Part shown: positions 63,562 to 64,000 of the stretch, in pieces
Layout of the letters: every line of letters begins with the position of its first letter
Position numbering within the stretch: the stretch's first letter is position 1
Assembly (NCBI GenBank): GCA_944324635.1
Contig: CALUXC010000002.1
Coordinates: forward strand, 1 to 64,000
Length of the DNA: 64,000 bases
DNA from: Candidatus Avelusimicrobium intestinipullorum
GTDB lineage: Bacteria; Elusimicrobiota; Elusimicrobia; Elusimicrobiales; Elusimicrobiaceae
Direction: 5' to 3'
Program-made: the position numbers and the translations under genes
The notes under the pieces: model-generated
The model's database searches: none
What the model saw: only the letters and a program-made list of their open reading frames with translations
What the model was told of the DNA's origin: nothing

Positions 63562-64000
63562 TCAGCCAATGCGTATCCCCTGCGGGTTGCCGGGCATATC
63601 CGCCGGGCGGGGCGCCGGCTGAGGAGCGCGGCGGGAATAAATTTTGTCCACAATGACGGAAATAGCCCCGTCCCCCGTTACGTTACACGCCGTACCGAAG
63701 GAGTCCATCGCAATATAGAGGGCGATCATCAACCCCAGCTCCGCTTCGCCAAAGCCCAACATGCTTTGCAAAATACCCAGTGCCGCCATAATAGCGCCGC
63801 CCGGCACGCCCGGAGCCGCCACCATCGTTACGCCCAGCATGCAGATAAATCCCGCAAACTGCGCAAACGGCATTTGAGTACCGCTCATAAACAAAATAGC
63901 CAACGCACAAGCCACAATTTTCATCGTGCTTCCGGACAGGTGAATCGTAGCACACAGCGGCACCACAAATCCGGCCACTTCTTCGCGCACGCCCAGTTTA
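63562..64000 (-). CDS. Dicarboxylate/amino acid:cation symporter, C-terminal part
   Basis: The frame runs off the right edge, so the N-terminal part is missing. The visible 146 residues match the DAACS (GltP/SdcS-like) C-terminus: PLCATIHLSGSTM, GVPGGAIMAALGIL and IALYIAMDSFGTACNVTGDG, which carry the NxxGD-like substrate and sodium site. Inner-membrane uptake of glutamate, aspartate or C4-dicarboxylates. Confidence 0.9.
   Translation of the reverse strand, partial: KLGVREEVAGFVVPLCATIHLSGSTMKIVACALAILFMSGTQMPFAQFAGFICMLGVTMVAAPGVPGGAIMAALGILQSMLGFGEAELGLMIALYIAMDSFGTACNVTGDGAISVIVDKIYSRRAPQPAPRPADMPGNPQGIRIG

Overview
This window looks like a chromosomal segment from a gut-type member of Elusimicrobiota. 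That placement is an inference from combined traits and not from a marker gene: type IV prepilin-like proteins, one with a large Cys-rich C-terminal region; a complete Bat (aerotolerance) operon; a compact type II-C Cas9; and a GC-moderate core interrupted by AT-rich genes.

Left part (1 to about 23.8 kb) is an accessory region. It opens with the 3' bulk of a tRNA-Pro gene. A roughly 155-bp segment just downstream of that tRNA recurs in direct orientation at 23616-23770 (about 91% identical), so the two copies bracket about 23.5 kb. Inside are: a large serine recombinase with DUF2924 and DUF5681 companions and an HNH nuclease gene; a UvrA-like ABC ATPase lying between two broken genes; remnants of rhuM and of type I restriction subunit hsdR; a divergent DnaB-like ATPase / PD-(D/E)XK nuclease cassette; a redox operon (aldo-keto reductase, O-acetyltransferase, CMD-cupin, flavodoxin, frameshifted 4Fe-4S protein) behind a MerR-type promoter; and a full type II-C CRISPR-Cas locus. 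The CRISPR locus comprises cas9-cas1-cas2, a tracrRNA, and 15 repeats with 14 spacers. A dispersed repeat of about 78 bp (two good copies and one partial) marks several junctions.

Middle part (23.8-32 kb): an RsmF-like rRNA methyltransferase, two secreted ChaN/EreA-like proteins, a GT-C-like membrane protein with a GT2 glycosyltransferase, a type IV pilin, and a 36-residue small ORF with a strong ribosome binding site, promoter and terminator.

Right part (32-64 kb) is core genome. It holds the moxR-DUF58-bat operon, then gmhA-rpiB-pgi (sugar phosphates), miaB, a PilZ protein, miaA and hflX. A secreted trypsin-like protease, plsY-gpsA (phospholipid synthesis) and an HU protein follow. Next come an operon of a divergent P-type ATPase, queF and an anchored protein, then ileS-lspA-TPR lipoprotein, a DtxR/MntR regulator, gdhA, a second GT-C-like protein and a 576-residue pilin-like protein with thrombospondin-like repeats. 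The window ends inside a dicarboxylate/cation symporter gene.

The most notable system is the CRISPR-Cas9 locus: tracrRNA, crRNA direction and repeat-embedded promoters can all be read from the sequence. Other points worth checking are the P-type ATPase lacking catalytic signature residues, the recombinase module with a shared promoter element, and the flanking direct repeats.
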